Of a stretch of DNA of 38,873 bases, positions 19,801-27,427 are shown in pieces (position 1 is the first letter of the stretch; every line of letters begins with the position of its first letter). The notes beneath the pieces are model-generated. The model saw only the letters and a program-made list of their open reading frames with translations. It searched no databases and was not told the DNA's origin. The position numbers were made by a program, and so were the translations under genes. Origin of the DNA: Filomicrobium sp. (GTDB taxonomy: Bacteria > Pseudomonadota > Alphaproteobacteria > Rhizobiales > Hyphomicrobiaceae); contig JARFQY010000061.1 in NCBI GenBank assembly GCA_029287535.1, positions 1 through 38,873 on the forward strand, read 5' to 3'.

Positions 19801-20517
19801 GACGAGAGGCAACTCCAACTGATAAGCCAAATCGAGAAGCTGCGGCTCCACGATGCGTTCATTGTCCGTCCCGTGCCGCTGCAATTCTATGTATAGGCGG
19901 TCCCCAAAGGCCTCATGCAACTGCCGCAGCCTCTGTTCGGCGATGGCCTCGCGACCTTGACTGATAGCTCGGTCGATCGGCCCGTCGGGGCCGCCACTGA
20001 GCGCGATCACGCCCTGGCTGTGTGCGCCCAACTCGCGCATGGTGACATGTGGGGGAGCCCCGTCCTCGACGCCCAAATGCGCCGCGCTGACCACCTTCAT
20101 CAGGTTCGCATACCCGGCTTCATTGACGGCTAGGAGCGCCACGAAACCATCGCAGGCCAACCGTTGATGATGGCTTTCACCAGGCTTCGGTTGCCGCCCC
20201 GTCATCAACTTGTCGTCGGTTCCGTCACCTTCAAAATCAAGCGCCAGCGTCACACCAACAATGGGCTGAACGCCAGCACCCGCAATCTTCTCGGAGAACT
20301 CAAGTGCACCAAACAGATTGTTGGTATCGGTCAAACCGAGTGCCGGAAATCCATTTTGCCCGGCAAGCTTTGCAAGCCTGGGAATCGGCAGCGCGCCTTC
20401 AAGCAGCGAATAGGCCGAATGCACACGCAAATGAACGAACCGAAGCGCCTGCGCGTCAGTCCGCTCGGCTGCCGCCTTCGCCTCAGCCAGCTGATCGGTT
20501 CGAATCGGAGCGTTCAT
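16891..20517 (-). CDS. dnaE: DNA polymerase III subunit alpha DnaE
   Basis: DnaE is the replicative polymerase subunit. The 1208-residue protein opens with the PHP domain (HLRVHSAYSLLEGALPI near residue 30). The palm follows with PDFDIDF at about residues 447-453 and KFDFLGLKTLT at about 601, which hold the metal-binding aspartates. After it come the fingers, the tandem HhH region, and a C-terminal OB fold (IGAIVVSVRERRSARGNKFA) with the tau-binding tail. The ATG at 20517 (MNAPIRTDQLAEAKA) is preferred over one at 20550, though neither has a clear ribosome-binding site. It is followed immediately by ldt and lies 105 bases after lolD. Confidence 0.97.
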   Translation of the reverse strand: MNAPIRTDQLAEAKAAAERTDAQALRFVHLRVHSAYSLLEGALPIPRLAKLAGQNGFPALGLTDTNNLFGALEFSEKIAGAGVQPIVGVTLALDFEGDGTDDKLMTGRQPKPGESHHQRLACDGFVALLAVNEAGYANLMKVVSAAHLGVEDGAPPHVTMRELGAHSQGVIALSGGPDGPIDRAISQGREAIAEQRLRQLHEAFGDRLYIELQRHGTDNERIVEPQLLDLAYQLELPLVATNEVFFAEPGDYEAHDALICIAEGRYVVEEDRRRLTTQHYFKSAEEMAETFADLPEALENTIEIARRCHYRPLGRKPILPRFVKSLDGKSDEELLQEEADELMRQAEEGLARRLETHEPAEGFTKDDYAKRLAYEVDIITRMKFPGYFLIVADFIKWSKGKGIPVGPGRGSGAGSLVAYALTITDLDPLRFGLLFERFLNPERVSMPDFDIDFCQDRREETIRYVQDKYGNDRVAQIITHGKLQARAVLRDVGRVLQMPYGQVDKLCKMVPNNPANPVTLSEAIEGEPKLQEAQKSEPIVAQLLSTSQKLEGLYRHASTHAAGMVIGDRPLTELVPLYRDPKSDMPVTQFNWKLVEAAGLVKFDFLGLKTLTVLKKAVELVKRVRGIDVDLAALGLDDDASYALLAKADTVGVFQLESTGMRESLKRLRPDRFEDIIAMVALYRPGPMDNIPTYINRKHGEEPVDCLHPMLESILSETYGVIIYQEQVIQIAQVMGGYTLGQADMLRRAMGKKDKAEMARHEARFVEGAVERDVKKKDAAFIFELVNKFAGYGFNKSHAAAYALVSYHTAYMKANFREEFLAASMTLDLGNTDKLAGFASEAKRSGIPVLPPCVNASEVDFVVERVSDSADSEQPSRGAIRYSLAALKNVGASAVQTIVDARHEGGAFESLGDFAARLDCKAVNKRGIENLAQAGAFDQLEGNRASVKANAEQIIATAQRVSADQSAGTSDLFADAASSPGLVLRKTKAWTPLEQLENEFSSVGFYLSGHPLDEYQKVLSKVGATKYAALEAAAAQGASAGKIGAIVVSVRERRSARGNKFAFAMFSDTSGQFEAVLFSDTLAAAGDLLEAGTPVVLTVSAESDDEGSVKLRVQMVEALDRVAANVERGLRIHLVAVAAGSGAPDFDELKGYLEPPAAGMRGGEVRLVLCLNQRGRELELKLPGKYDVSPKAAGILSTVTGVCGVEEI

Positions 20518-20622
20518 GCACGAATGATAGCGATTGCACGGTCCGGCCACACATCACGAATGCTCTCGTCCACGACTTACGGCATCGAGTTGTCCGGCTG
20601 AGCCGTTTGGGCTGGGGGCACC

Positions 20623-21333
20623 TCACCGGTGCCCTGGTTGCACCTCGACGAGATGCCCGTCAGCAAGCCGCAATGTCCGGTCCATCCGGGCGGCGAGGTC
20701 GTGGTTATGTGTCGCAATCAGAGCGGCGACCCCCGTACGGTGGATCAGATCCACGAGCGCTGCAAAAACGCGTTCCGATGTGCGCGGGTCAAGATTCCCC
20801 GTCGGCTCATCAGCCAGCAGCAATCGCGGTTCATTGGCAAGCGCCCTGCAGATAGCGGTACGCTGCTGCTCGCCACCGGACAACTCCGCAGGGCGATGAT
20901 GCAGCCGTTCTCCAAGTCCGACCGAGGACAACAACGCCTTTCCGTGCTTTTGCGCGTCGCGCCTGCGGCGTCCAAGGATCATCTGGGGAATAACAACGTT
21001 CTCCAATGCGGAGAATTCCGGCAGCAACTGATGGAACTGGTAGACGAAGCCCATATCGGCGCGCCGGACCCGTGTCCGTTCACCATCCGACAGCCCCATG
21101 CATTCGCGCCCGTCTATGGCGACACTGCCCCCATCGGCGCCCTCCAATAATCCGGCGATGTGCAACAGCGTCGATTTCCCGGCGCCCGAGGGGCCGACCA
21201 AGGCCACTGCTTGGCCCGGATAGATTTCCGCCGATGCACCATCCAGGACGCGGATTTCCCGATGACCCTGATGAAAGGTGCGCCGCAAACCCGCAAGCCG
21301 CAGGATGGGTATGGGTCTGTGTGATGCATCCAT
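20623..21333 (-). CDS. lolD: Lipoprotein-releasing system ATP-binding protein LolD
   Basis: LolD is the ATPase of the LolCDE complex that extracts outer-membrane lipoproteins from the inner membrane. The protein of about 236 residues has Walker A (GPSGAGKST), the Q-loop region, the signature LSGGEQQR and Walker B ([13 protein letters not shown]), all as in LolD/MacB ATPases. The ATG at 21333 has GAGG 11 bases upstream. An ATG at 21342 is only 2 bases from that GAGG and so is less likely, but it cannot be excluded. It starts 13 bases after the lolC stop, clearly one operon. Confidence 0.94.
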   Translation of the reverse strand: MDASHRPIPILRLAGLRRTFHQGHREIRVLDGASAEIYPGQAVALVGPSGAGKSTLLHIAGLLEGADGGSVAIDGRECMGLSDGERTRVRRADMGFVYQFHQLLPEFSALENVVIPQMILGRRRRDAQKHGKALLSSVGLGERLHHRPAELSGGEQQRTAICRALANEPRLLLADEPTGNLDPRTSERVFAALVDLIHRTGVAALIATHNHDLAARMDRTLRLADGHLVEVQPGHR

Positions 21334-21346
21334 GCCAGGCATCGCC

Positions 21347-22630
21347 TCATTCGTAGCGCAGAGCTTCGACCGGATCGAGTGTCGAGGCCCGCCATGACGG
21401 GTAGATTGTTGCGAGAATAGAAAGGCCAAGCCCCATGGCGACGATCCATGCCGTCTCATAGGGGTCGATCTCAGCTGGAAGCTTTGTGAGATAATAAATG
21501 GAGGGATCGAACAGTTGCGTATTCGTCACCCAGGCAACGAACTCCTTGATGATGTCGATGTTCCAGCAAAACACGACACCCAGCACGAAACCCGCCAGCG
21601 TACCCACGACACCAATCGCCGCTCCCGTAATCAGGAACACACGCATTACGGCGCCGCGTGAGGCGCCCATCGTTCGCAAGATCGCAATGTCGCGGCTCTT
21701 GTCTTTCACCAACATCATCATGCCCGAAATGATGTTGAGTGCCGCCACCAGAATAATAAGCGACAGGATGATGAACATGACCAGCCGCTCGACATTGAGT
21801 ACGTTGAAGAAGGTCTGGTTACGCTGCTGCCAGTCCGTCGTCTGGAACGTGCGCCCAATCTCGCCCTTGATTGCAGCCTGATAGGCGCCGACCTGCTCGG
21901 GGTCATCCACCATCACCTCGATATAGTCGACGGCATCACGTTTGCCGAAGAACTTCTGCGCCTCTGAAAGCGGCATGAAGATAATGGTGCGGTCATATTC
22001 GCTCATCCCCATTTCGAAGATCGCGGTAATCGGGTAGCTCTTGGTGCGCGGCGCCGTGCCGAATGGCGTTGTCGCCCCTCGCGGTGAAACCAAGGTCAGC
22101 GTGTCGTTCAGGCTGACCCCCAGTGCATTGGCAAGCCGCGTTCCAACGGCAACTCCGCGCGATTCATCAAAGCCCCCAAGACTGCCAAACTGCACGTTGT
22201 CGGCGACCAGGTTCAAAGACTGAATGCCCTCTTCCGACATGCCTCGAACCAATCCCCCGGTCGCCTGCACACGTGACGATACCATCACCTGCCCTTCAAT
22301 CAGCGGCACTGCGTGCTGAACACCGCGCACTTGCGTGATTTGTTTGGCGACGTTGTCATAGTCCTTGAAGGGTTCGCCAATCTTCAACACCACGACATGG
22401 CCGTTAAGCCCCAGAATTTTTGAGAACAAATCGGCGCGGAAACCATTCATCACCGCCATCACGATGATCAGCGTTGCGACCCCCAGCATAATGCCGACGA
22501 ACGAAAAACCGGCGATAACCGAAATGAACCCTTCCTTGCGCCGGGCGCGCAGATAGCGGAATGCGAGCATCCACTCAAAGGGCGCGAACGGCATCGTTTC
22601 CTTCGCGGGCTTGTCCAATCCGACGGCCAT
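21347..22630 (-). CDS. lolC: Lipoprotein-releasing ABC transporter permease LolC/LolE
   Basis: This is the single permease partner of LolD; alphaproteobacteria usually have one LolC/E protein acting as a homodimer. It has one membrane helix near residue 30 ([20 protein letters not shown]), a large periplasmic domain, and three membrane helices in the C-terminal FtsX domain. It ends with the typical [18 protein letters not shown]. The ATG at 22630 ([15 protein letters not shown]) has AGGGGAG just upstream and is preferred over the ATG at 22681, which has no good site. The product is 427 residues. It follows proS by 60 bases. Confidence 0.93.
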   Translation of the reverse strand: MAVGLDKPAKETMPFAPFEWMLAFRYLRARRKEGFISVIAGFSFVGIMLGVATLIIVMAVMNGFRADLFSKILGLNGHVVVLKIGEPFKDYDNVAKQITQVRGVQHAVPLIEGQVMVSSRVQATGGLVRGMSEEGIQSLNLVADNVQFGSLGGFDESRGVAVGTRLANALGVSLNDTLTLVSPRGATTPFGTAPRTKSYPITAIFEMGMSEYDRTIIFMPLSEAQKFFGKRDAVDYIEVMVDDPEQVGAYQAAIKGEIGRTFQTTDWQQRNQTFFNVLNVERLVMFIILSLIILVAALNIISGMMMLVKDKSRDIAILRTMGASRGAVMRVFLITGAAIGVVGTLAGFVLGVVFCWNIDIIKEFVAWVTNTQLFDPSIYYLTKLPAEIDPYETAWIVAMGLGLSILATIYPSWRASTLDPVEALRYE

Positions 22631-22690
22631 ATGCTCCCCTATCTCGCCTTGCCGCACCTTCTGTGGGCGGCTTTTCGTCATGAAAACTAC

Positions 22691-24037
22691 TCAAGCAAGG
22701 CTGCGCTGAGACTGTACCGCTTCAATGACGTGATTAAGTCCGGATTCCACCGCGAGTGACACTCGCTCCCCTCCGGCCCGGACTTTAACCTCGATCTCAC
22801 CGCTTTTCAGGCCTTTCGGCCCAACGATCAACTGAAATGGGATTCCCACAAGATCCATAGTGGAGAACTTGGCTCCCGCCCGCTCATCGGTGTCATCGTA
22901 GAGCACCTCAATCCCCGCCGCGGTCAGTTTGCCGTAGATATCAACGCATGCGGCATCCGTGGCCGCATCGCCACTACGCAGGTTGATCAGCCCCACTTCG
23001 AACGGCGCCACGGGCACGGGCCAGATAATCCCGTCCTTATCATGGCTTGCCTCGATCACCGCGCCGGCAAGCCGCGACACTCCAACGCCATATGAGCCCA
23101 TCTCGGGCGTGACAAGCTTTCCATCGGGCCCCTGCACCTTTGCGCCCATGGCCTCGGAATACTTGGTGCCGAAGTAGAAGATGTGCCCGACTTCAATCCC
23201 GCGCGCTGTCAATCGTTTATCGGCGGGAACTTCCCTCTCGAAGCGCGCCGCATCGTGAATCTCGTCTGTGGCCGCATAACGAGAGGTCCAATCTTCGACA
23301 ATCCCGGAAAGGTCGCCCCAAAAGTCCGTATCCGCAGGAGGAACCGTTTCCTCAAGCAAATCCTTATGCAGAAAGACTTCGCTCTCGCCGGTGTCTGCCA
23401 GAATAATGAATTCATGCGACAGATCGCCACCGATCGGGCCGGTATCAGCCTTCATCGGTACCGATTTCAATCCCATCCGGGCGAAGGTCCTGAGGTAGGC
23501 GGCGAACATACGCTGATAGGTGCGCCTTGCATCCTCTTTGGTGAGGTCGAAAGAATACGCATCCTTCATCAGGAATTCCCGACCCCTCATCACACCAAAT
23601 CGGGGACGGATCTCATCCCGGAACTTCCATTGGATGTTGTAGAGGTTCTTGGGCAGGTCCTTGTAGCTCTTGACGCTGTCACGAAAGATGGCAGTCACCA
23701 CCTCTTCGGCGGTGGGGCCAAATAGCATGTCGCGTTCATGGCGATCCATGATGCGCAACATCTCTTTCCCGTAAGCTTCATAGCGCCCCGACTCTCGCCA
23801 CAGGTCAGCAGGCTGGATCGTCGGCATCAAAATCTCGACCGCACCGGCCCGATTCTGTTCCTCGCGAACAATCGCCTCAATCTTCTTCAACACGCTCAGC
23901 CCGAGCGGCAGCCACGAATAGATTCCAGCGGCTGACTGTTTGACCATACCAGCGCGAAGCATGAGCTGGTGCGATACGATTTCCGCTTCCTTGGGCGTGT
24001 CGCGCAAAACCGGCAGAAAGTAGCGGGACAGGTACAT
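22691..24037 (-). CDS. proS: Prolyl-tRNA synthetase (short type without editing insertion)
   Basis: ProRS charges tRNA-Pro. The 448-residue protein begins [19 protein letters not shown]. It has the class II motifs [42 protein letters not shown] (motif 2 region) and [10 protein letters not shown] (motif 3), followed by the anticodon-binding domain. It lacks the roughly 180-residue editing insertion of the E. coli enzyme, as is normal for alphaproteobacteria. The ATG at 24037 has GAAGG 6 bases upstream and is better placed than a start at 24052. It is the first gene of the long minus-strand run. Confidence 0.96.
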   Translation of the reverse strand: MYLSRYFLPVLRDTPKEAEIVSHQLMLRAGMVKQSAAGIYSWLPLGLSVLKKIEAIVREEQNRAGAVEILMPTIQPADLWRESGRYEAYGKEMLRIMDRHERDMLFGPTAEEVVTAIFRDSVKSYKDLPKNLYNIQWKFRDEIRPRFGVMRGREFLMKDAYSFDLTKEDARRTYQRMFAAYLRTFARMGLKSVPMKADTGPIGGDLSHEFIILADTGESEVFLHKDLLEETVPPADTDFWGDLSGIVEDWTSRYAATDEIHDAARFEREVPADKRLTARGIEVGHIFYFGTKYSEAMGAKVQGPDGKLVTPEMGSYGVGVSRLAGAVIEASHDKDGIIWPVPVAPFEVGLINLRSGDAATDAACVDIYGKLTAAGIEVLYDDTDERAGAKFSTMDLVGIPFQLIVGPKGLKSGEIEVKVRAGGERVSLAVESGLNHVIEAVQSQRSLA

Positions 24038-24114
24038 TAAACGCCTTCGCAATGTCTGATCCAGGTCGTGGCGTTCACCCTTGCAGTGCGACGACGCCGC
24101 TCGACGTGCCGCCG

Positions 24115-24143
24115 CTCTTAGCTAGGAAAGACGCGCGGCGCAA
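24115..24143 (-). promoter_or_regulatory. Possible proS promoter
   Basis: On the minus strand TTGCGC (24143-24138), a 17-base spacer and TAAGAG (24120-24115) lie about 80 bases before the proS start. The spacing is ideal but the hexamers match the consensus only moderately. Confidence 0.35.
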
Positions 24144-24277
24144 TGCCGCGTCCAAATCCCATACATGTATTAACGTCCGTGCAAGAGCCCAGAACACCAG
24201 CAGCCCTCGCTCATCTCCACCTTTAAAAACCGGCCAAACCCTAACGATAGATTCTCGCCTTACTGCACTATTTACCC

Positions 24278-24306
24278 GTGACAGACGGCCACAGCTCAGC
24301 TATAAC
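24278..24306 (+). promoter_or_regulatory. Strong sigma-70-type promoter of the intergenic RNA
   Basis: GTGACA (24278-24283) and TATAAC (24301-24306) are separated by exactly 17 bases, and each matches 5 of 6 consensus positions. Transcription would start near 24313. The first open frame longer than ten codons on this strand is the aldolase gene, about 250 bases further on and beyond a strong terminator. Confidence 0.65.
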
Positions 24307-24312
24307 GCCAAC

Positions 24313-24495
24313 GCAAACAAAAAAAGGGTCGCAGCCGTATGAATAACCGGCAAAGAGCCCAAGTCTAGGGATGGACAAATCGGCGAGCCACAACGGCTCA
24401 CCATCCGCTCCTCCCCGAAACTTGGACGAGGAGCTAGAATCAGTTTCGGTCTCGACCGGCGTACAAAAGAGCAGGAAATTCCTGCTCTTTTGTGT
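24313..24495 (+). ncRNA. Candidate structured small RNA or attenuating leader
   Basis: This stretch lies between a good promoter and a perfect intrinsic terminator and is rich in paired elements. GGATGG (24369-24374) pairs with CCATCC (24401-24406), enclosing GAGCC/GGCTC (24385-24389 with 24395-24399). GCTCCTC (24407-24413) pairs with GAGGAGC (24428-24434). CCGAAACT (24415-24422) can pair with AGTTTCGG (24442-24449), which gives either a pseudoknot with the previous hairpin or a competing one. A nine-codon frame starting at 24339 (MNNRQRAQV) precedes the structure. The family is not recognised. The CTCCTCCCC run recalls anti-Shine-Dalgarno sRNAs of alphaproteobacteria, but here it is mostly in a stem. 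It could instead be a leader controlling the aldolase gene. Confidence 0.55.
24463..24493 (+). terminator. Perfect 15-bp intrinsic terminator
   Basis: ACAAAAGAGCAGGAA (24463-24477) and its exact complement (24479-24493) form a hairpin with an A-rich 5' arm and a T-rich 3' arm, followed by more T (GTGTTTT). Because of its symmetry it could work in both directions, but only the plus strand has a promoter aimed at it. Confidence 0.85.
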
Positions 24496-24565
24496 TTTAG
24501 GGGTCCGCAAACCAAAGTCGCATACACTAGTCCGGTAGCGAAACTCCCTGGAAGTGTTTTTGTTC

Positions 24566-25309
24566 ATGGCGACCCCAAAAACAGCAACCAAAAAGACCCC
24601 GAAAAAGGCGGCCTCCCAGACCGCCCGCAAGTCCGCCCGCCAGCGCACCACAGCGCTGCCGACCGAAGCCGCCACGCGCAAAGCCGTCATCGCGACGTCG
24701 CTTCAAATGAGCCGCAGCGGATTGTCCCCGGGCAGGTCTGGCAACGTGTCCTGCCGATGGAAGTCCGGTATGCTAATCACGCCCACTGGCATGTCTTACG
24801 AAGCTCTGAAACCATCAGATATTGTGTATGTAGACGCCGATGGTGAGTCGCCACGTTTTGCCCGCAAGCCATCGAGCGAGTGGCGTTTTCATCTTTCGGC
24901 TTATAAGGCGCGTCCCGAGATGGGCGCGGTCGTCCATACGCATTCCCTGCATGCGACGGTACTTGCCTGCGCGCATAAGCCCATCCCGGCATTCCACTAC
25001 ATGATCGCGGTCGCTGGCGGGCGTGACATTCCGCTCATCCCTTATGCTCCCTTTGGCACACAGGAACTCGCTGAACTTGTCGCCGCCGGCTTGGAAGATC
25101 GTAATGCATTGCTGATGGCAAACCATGGCCAGATCGCAATCGCCAAAGACCTCGATTCAGCTCTCGAACTCGCCCAGGAAGTGGAAGTCTTGGCCGAGCA
25201 GTTCTACAAGGTGCTCACGCTTGGCAATCCGAAGGTTCTGGATCGAAAGGAAATGGCGGACGTGCTGCAACGCTTCCAGTCCTACGGCCAGAACGCCAAA
25301 TCCTCCTAG
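24566..25309 (+). CDS. Class II aldolase, FucA-like, with lysine-rich N-terminal tail
   Basis: The protein resembles E. coli L-fuculose-1-phosphate aldolase over its whole core. It has RSGNVSCR, MLITPTGM, SSEWRFH (E105, the catalytic acid position), VVHTHS (zinc ligands H124 and H126), IPAFHYMIAVAGG and NHG (H187, third zinc ligand). It should therefore cleave a ketose 1-phosphate to dihydroxyacetone phosphate and an aldehyde. No other sugar genes are nearby, so the substrate is open; salvage of 5-deoxysugars is one known role of such enzymes. Residues 1-32 are an unusual Lys/Ala/Thr-rich tail (MATPKTATKKTPKKAASQTA). The ATG at 24566 was chosen over a GTG at 24554. It lies about 70 bases after a strong terminator. 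Confidence 0.9.
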   Translation: MATPKTATKKTPKKAASQTARKSARQRTTALPTEAATRKAVIATSLQMSRSGLSPGRSGNVSCRWKSGMLITPTGMSYEALKPSDIVYVDADGESPRFARKPSSEWRFHLSAYKARPEMGAVVHTHSLHATVLACAHKPIPAFHYMIAVAGGRDIPLIPYAPFGTQELAELVAAGLEDRNALLMANHGQIAIAKDLDSALELAQEVEVLAEQFYKVLTLGNPKVLDRKEMADVLQRFQSYGQNAKSS

Positions 25310-25325
25310 AGAGCGCATTGACAGT

Positions 25326-25877
25326 TCAGCTCAGCTTCCGCGAAAAGTCTTTCACAAACCGATCGACTTGGCGCCAATCGGTGAAATCCGTGTTTCCAGA
25401 AGCGTCCAACTCTTCGCCGTGCTGACGCACAACCGAATGCATCACCACCTTTTCGATCAATTTGAGCTGACGGTCATGAACCGCGCCGGCAACATGTTCG
25501 ACAAAGTCCGGCTGCCAACCGGCCTCGAACAAGAACCGGTCAGCGATTTCCGCAAGCCCGGCCAGTTCATCGGCGTCATGCGACGCTGCCGACAAACTCA
25601 CAGTCAAAAAAGCCGAGGGGTGGGTCCTGATCGCAGGGCCGTGCCGCATCAAAAAGCTCATCAACTCCGCGGCAAATCCGCCGCGATGAATGGAACCAGC
25701 AATGATTGAGGCATCATAGTCATCAGCGCCAGCTTCGCCCTCGTGCGAAGTCAGATTGATCAGTCGTGTCACCTGCCGCAAATCTTCGAGCTTGCGCGCA
25801 ACGTGGTGAGCAATGTGTTCTGTATGCCCCTCTTTCGAGGCGTAAGCAACAAGGACGCGCGCCATCGCAAGGCTCAT
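25326..25877 (-). CDS. Flavodoxin-domain protein resembling HemG protoporphyrinogen oxidase
   Basis: The 183-residue protein starts MSLAMARVLVAYASKEGHT, an FMN phosphate-binding loop as in flavodoxins. It continues with SIIAGSIHRGGF and HPSAFLTVSLSA. The C-terminal half follows the pattern of E. coli HemG: a W-x-P-D segment, VAGAV, then HGEELDASGNTDFTDWRQV where HemG has GGETD ... YTDWEQV. HemG oxidises protoporphyrinogen IX with a quinone. Most alphaproteobacteria use HemJ, so this may be a paralogue with another flavin-dependent role. The start could also be the ATG at 25865. It is convergent with the aldolase gene, 16 bases apart. Confidence 0.8.
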   Translation of the reverse strand: MSLAMARVLVAYASKEGHTEHIAHHVARKLEDLRQVTRLINLTSHEGEAGADDYDASIIAGSIHRGGFAAELMSFLMRHGPAIRTHPSAFLTVSLSAASHDADELAGLAEIADRFLFEAGWQPDFVEHVAGAVHDRQLKLIEKVVMHSVVRQHGEELDASGNTDFTDWRQVDRFVKDFSRKLS

Positions 25878-26102
25878 TTTAGTGTTTTCTAGGTGCCAAT
25901 CAGAGCATGAGTGCCCAACCGCGTAAAGCCGGTCCTTTAGGAGAATCAAACACGGCTGATACCGCCCGCCGCTGACCTCATCGATCCGGGGGGCAACCGC
26001 CAGTAGCACAATTATCAATCACAAGAAATAGTTTGTTGACGGAACAAATAGCGCTGCACGACCGGCTTCGCGCCGCCAACGCATCCAACGAGACGCAAGT
26101 CC

Positions 26103-26672
26103 ATGCAACACGCAAACCGATTCACGAGCAGCTATGCGGGCGCACTTCTGGCAGCCTTGCTTGCAGCCGCCTCTCACCAGCCCGCGGCCGCATCGGCCAA
26201 GAATCTGCCCTGCGGCGAAGTCTCTGAGCCGGCTTTATTCGCTGCCATTACCAAAAGCTATGAGGCCTTCGCCTCCAACTGGCTGATCATAGGAGAGGAC
26301 TGGTTCTCCAGCTACACGGTCAAGTTGGAAGACAAGAATCCGCTTCTCCCCAACAAGGAACCCGCACGGCGGGTGAGCGGCTTCGTTTGGACCAAGGACG
26401 TTCGCTGCACGGCGGCTGTGAGGCAAAAGGATAAAAGCTGGACGGTCCGCATCACCGGGCGTCACATCAAATTCAATGAAGAGGCTGGCGGGTGGATCAA
26501 GGCGGTCAAGAAAGGAACTCTGGCGCAGTACCAATATGACAAGGAAGACGGTCGCTGGACGGTAAAGGATCAAACTGCGGAGGCGTCGGTCCTTGGCGGC
26601 GACGATGCTGAAAGACGACCGCGGCCAGAGGATCTTCCCTCACGTCAACTGAAGCGAAAACGCAGAACCTGA
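26103..26672 (+). CDS. Secreted hypothetical protein
   Basis: I do not recognise this family. The 189-residue protein has a clear signal peptide: a short basic N-terminus, the hydrophobic segment YAGALLAALLAAASH, and a cleavage region near PAAASAKNLP at about residue 31. The mature part has two cysteines (LPCG and VRCTA), which could form one periplasmic disulfide. A run of beta-strand-like, charged and aromatic residues (SWTVRITGRHIKFNEEAGGW) is followed by an Arg-rich C-terminus (RQLKRKRRT). The ATG at 26103 has only a weak ribosome-binding site. It stands alone between minus-strand genes. Confidence 0.75.
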   Translation: MQHANRFTSSYAGALLAALLAAASHQPAAASAKNLPCGEVSEPALFAAITKSYEAFASNWLIIGEDWFSSYTVKLEDKNPLLPNKEPARRVSGFVWTKDVRCTAAVRQKDKSWTVRITGRHIKFNEEAGGWIKAVKKGTLAQYQYDKEDGRWTVKDQTAEASVLGGDDAERRPRPEDLPSRQLKRKRRT

Positions 26673-26699
26673 TGTGCGATCGGCCTGCCTTCCCCAAGC

Positions 26700-26783
26700 T
26701 CAAGCCCCGGCAAGATAGTAGATAGCAACCCCGACCACTGCCGCGAATAGAACAAACAGCGCAACTTTAACGATAGCGGGCAT
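26700..26783 (-). CDS. Possible 27-residue membrane protein
   Basis: An ATG at 26783 opens a 27-codon frame, MPAIVKVALFVLFAAVVGVA plus IYYLAGA, ending in TGA. It is one hydrophobic helix with a single lysine near the N-terminus, the typical make-up of a bacterial single-pass small protein. A loosely spaced AAAGG lies upstream. It begins in otherwise empty DNA and ends 27 bases from the stop of the convergent upstream gene. Random frames this hydrophobic do occur, so the call is tentative. Confidence 0.4.
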   Translation of the reverse strand: MPAIVKVALFVLFAAVVGVAIYYLAGA

Positions 26784-27124
26784 GGCTCAGGCACCTTTAG
26801 ATGGAGATGTCGGGCTGGCACATCACCATGCAATCAGAAGAAGCGGCGGAGACGAGGTTCGCCGAACGCGATACTTCACCATTGTTCGGCGCCACACAAG
26901 AATGTCCATCTTTCGAAACGATGGATCGTGCCCAATTTGTATTTTTCGTCTTGCAAGTCCTCGGACGGCATTGCAAGCCGCTTCATTCTCTACAACCCGC
27001 ACCTCCTCCGAAGCAGACCGCTGCCCTCATTTGCACCGATCGCTGTCGGATGTGAGCGGTCTTGCCGCAGTCTATCCACCGAACGAAATTTCTGTGTTTG
27101 ACTTCAATTCATAGCGTGAGATTA
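26784..27124. other. 341-base stretch without a supported gene
   Basis: The only open frame of note (26801-27055, plus strand, 84 codons) has no ribosome-binding site, no recognisable domain and erratic composition, so I treat it as chance. No promoter, hairpin or repeat stands out. The right end abuts the tRNA gene. Confidence 0.5.
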
Positions 27125-27217
27125 TGGCGGAGACGGAGGGATTCGAACCCTCGATACGCCTTGACAGCGTATGACGATTTAGCAAACCGTTGCCTTCAGC
27201 CACTCGGCCACGTCTCC
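27125..27217 (-). tRNA. tRNA-Ser (anticodon GCT)
   Basis: The minus strand folds as a class II tRNA. The acceptor stem is GGAGACG with CGTCTCC, discriminator G and an encoded CCA. The D-arm begins TGGCCGAGTGG. The anticodon loop TTGCTAA gives anticodon GCT, reading AGC and AGT. There is a long variable arm and the T-loop GGTTCGAATCC. The length and the variable arm identify it as serine-specific. Confidence 0.97.
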
Positions 27218-27229
27218 GTAAGTCGCCCT

Positions 27230-27258
27230 GTTCTAGTGACCGACTACGACGATTGCAA
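27230..27258 (-). promoter_or_regulatory. Promoter of tRNA-Ser
   Basis: On the minus strand TTGCAA (27258-27253), a 17-base spacer and TAGAAC (27235-27230) lie about 12 bases before the mature tRNA 5' end, so the leader would be only a few bases long. Confidence 0.6.
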
Positions 27259-27346
27259 GCCGTCGGCTCAGCCATCGGAAGAGCCACCTGCCAGGCGATG
27301 TCTGGCCCCCTACGGGACGTGCGCACCGGAACATGACGGCGAAACC

Positions 27347-27371
27347 CCAGGTTGATTAAATGTTCACCTGG
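27347..27371. repeat. Short inverted repeat upstream of the 27428 gene
   Basis: CCAGGT (27347-27352) and ACCTGG (27366-27371) flank a 13-base A+T-rich centre about 60 bases before the next gene. It could be an operator or a small hairpin; no specific role is claimed. Confidence 0.3.
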
Positions 27372-27427
27372 CGACCCAATCGAAATAGCGAAACCTTGCT
27401 CCGAGCAAACACATAAGGCGGCAAGAC

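Noticed and set aside
24407-24416. CTCCTCCCC run as evidence for membership in the suhB/cuckoo anti-Shine-Dalgarno sRNA family
   Set aside because: In those RNAs the motif is displayed in hairpin loops, but here most of it is paired in a stem, so the family name was not applied.
24268-24690. 140-codon minus-strand frame covering the candidate RNA and the aldolase start
   Set aside because: It crosses the perfect terminator palindrome and the aldolase coding start and has no recognisable domain.
25907-25975. 22-codon plus-strand frame upstream of the secreted protein gene
   Set aside because: Polar sequence without a good ribosome-binding site or context; too little to support a gene.
26801-27055. 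84-codon plus-strand open frame between the small membrane frame and tRNA-Ser
   Set aside because: No ribosome-binding site, no domain or signal, and irregular composition; probably chance.
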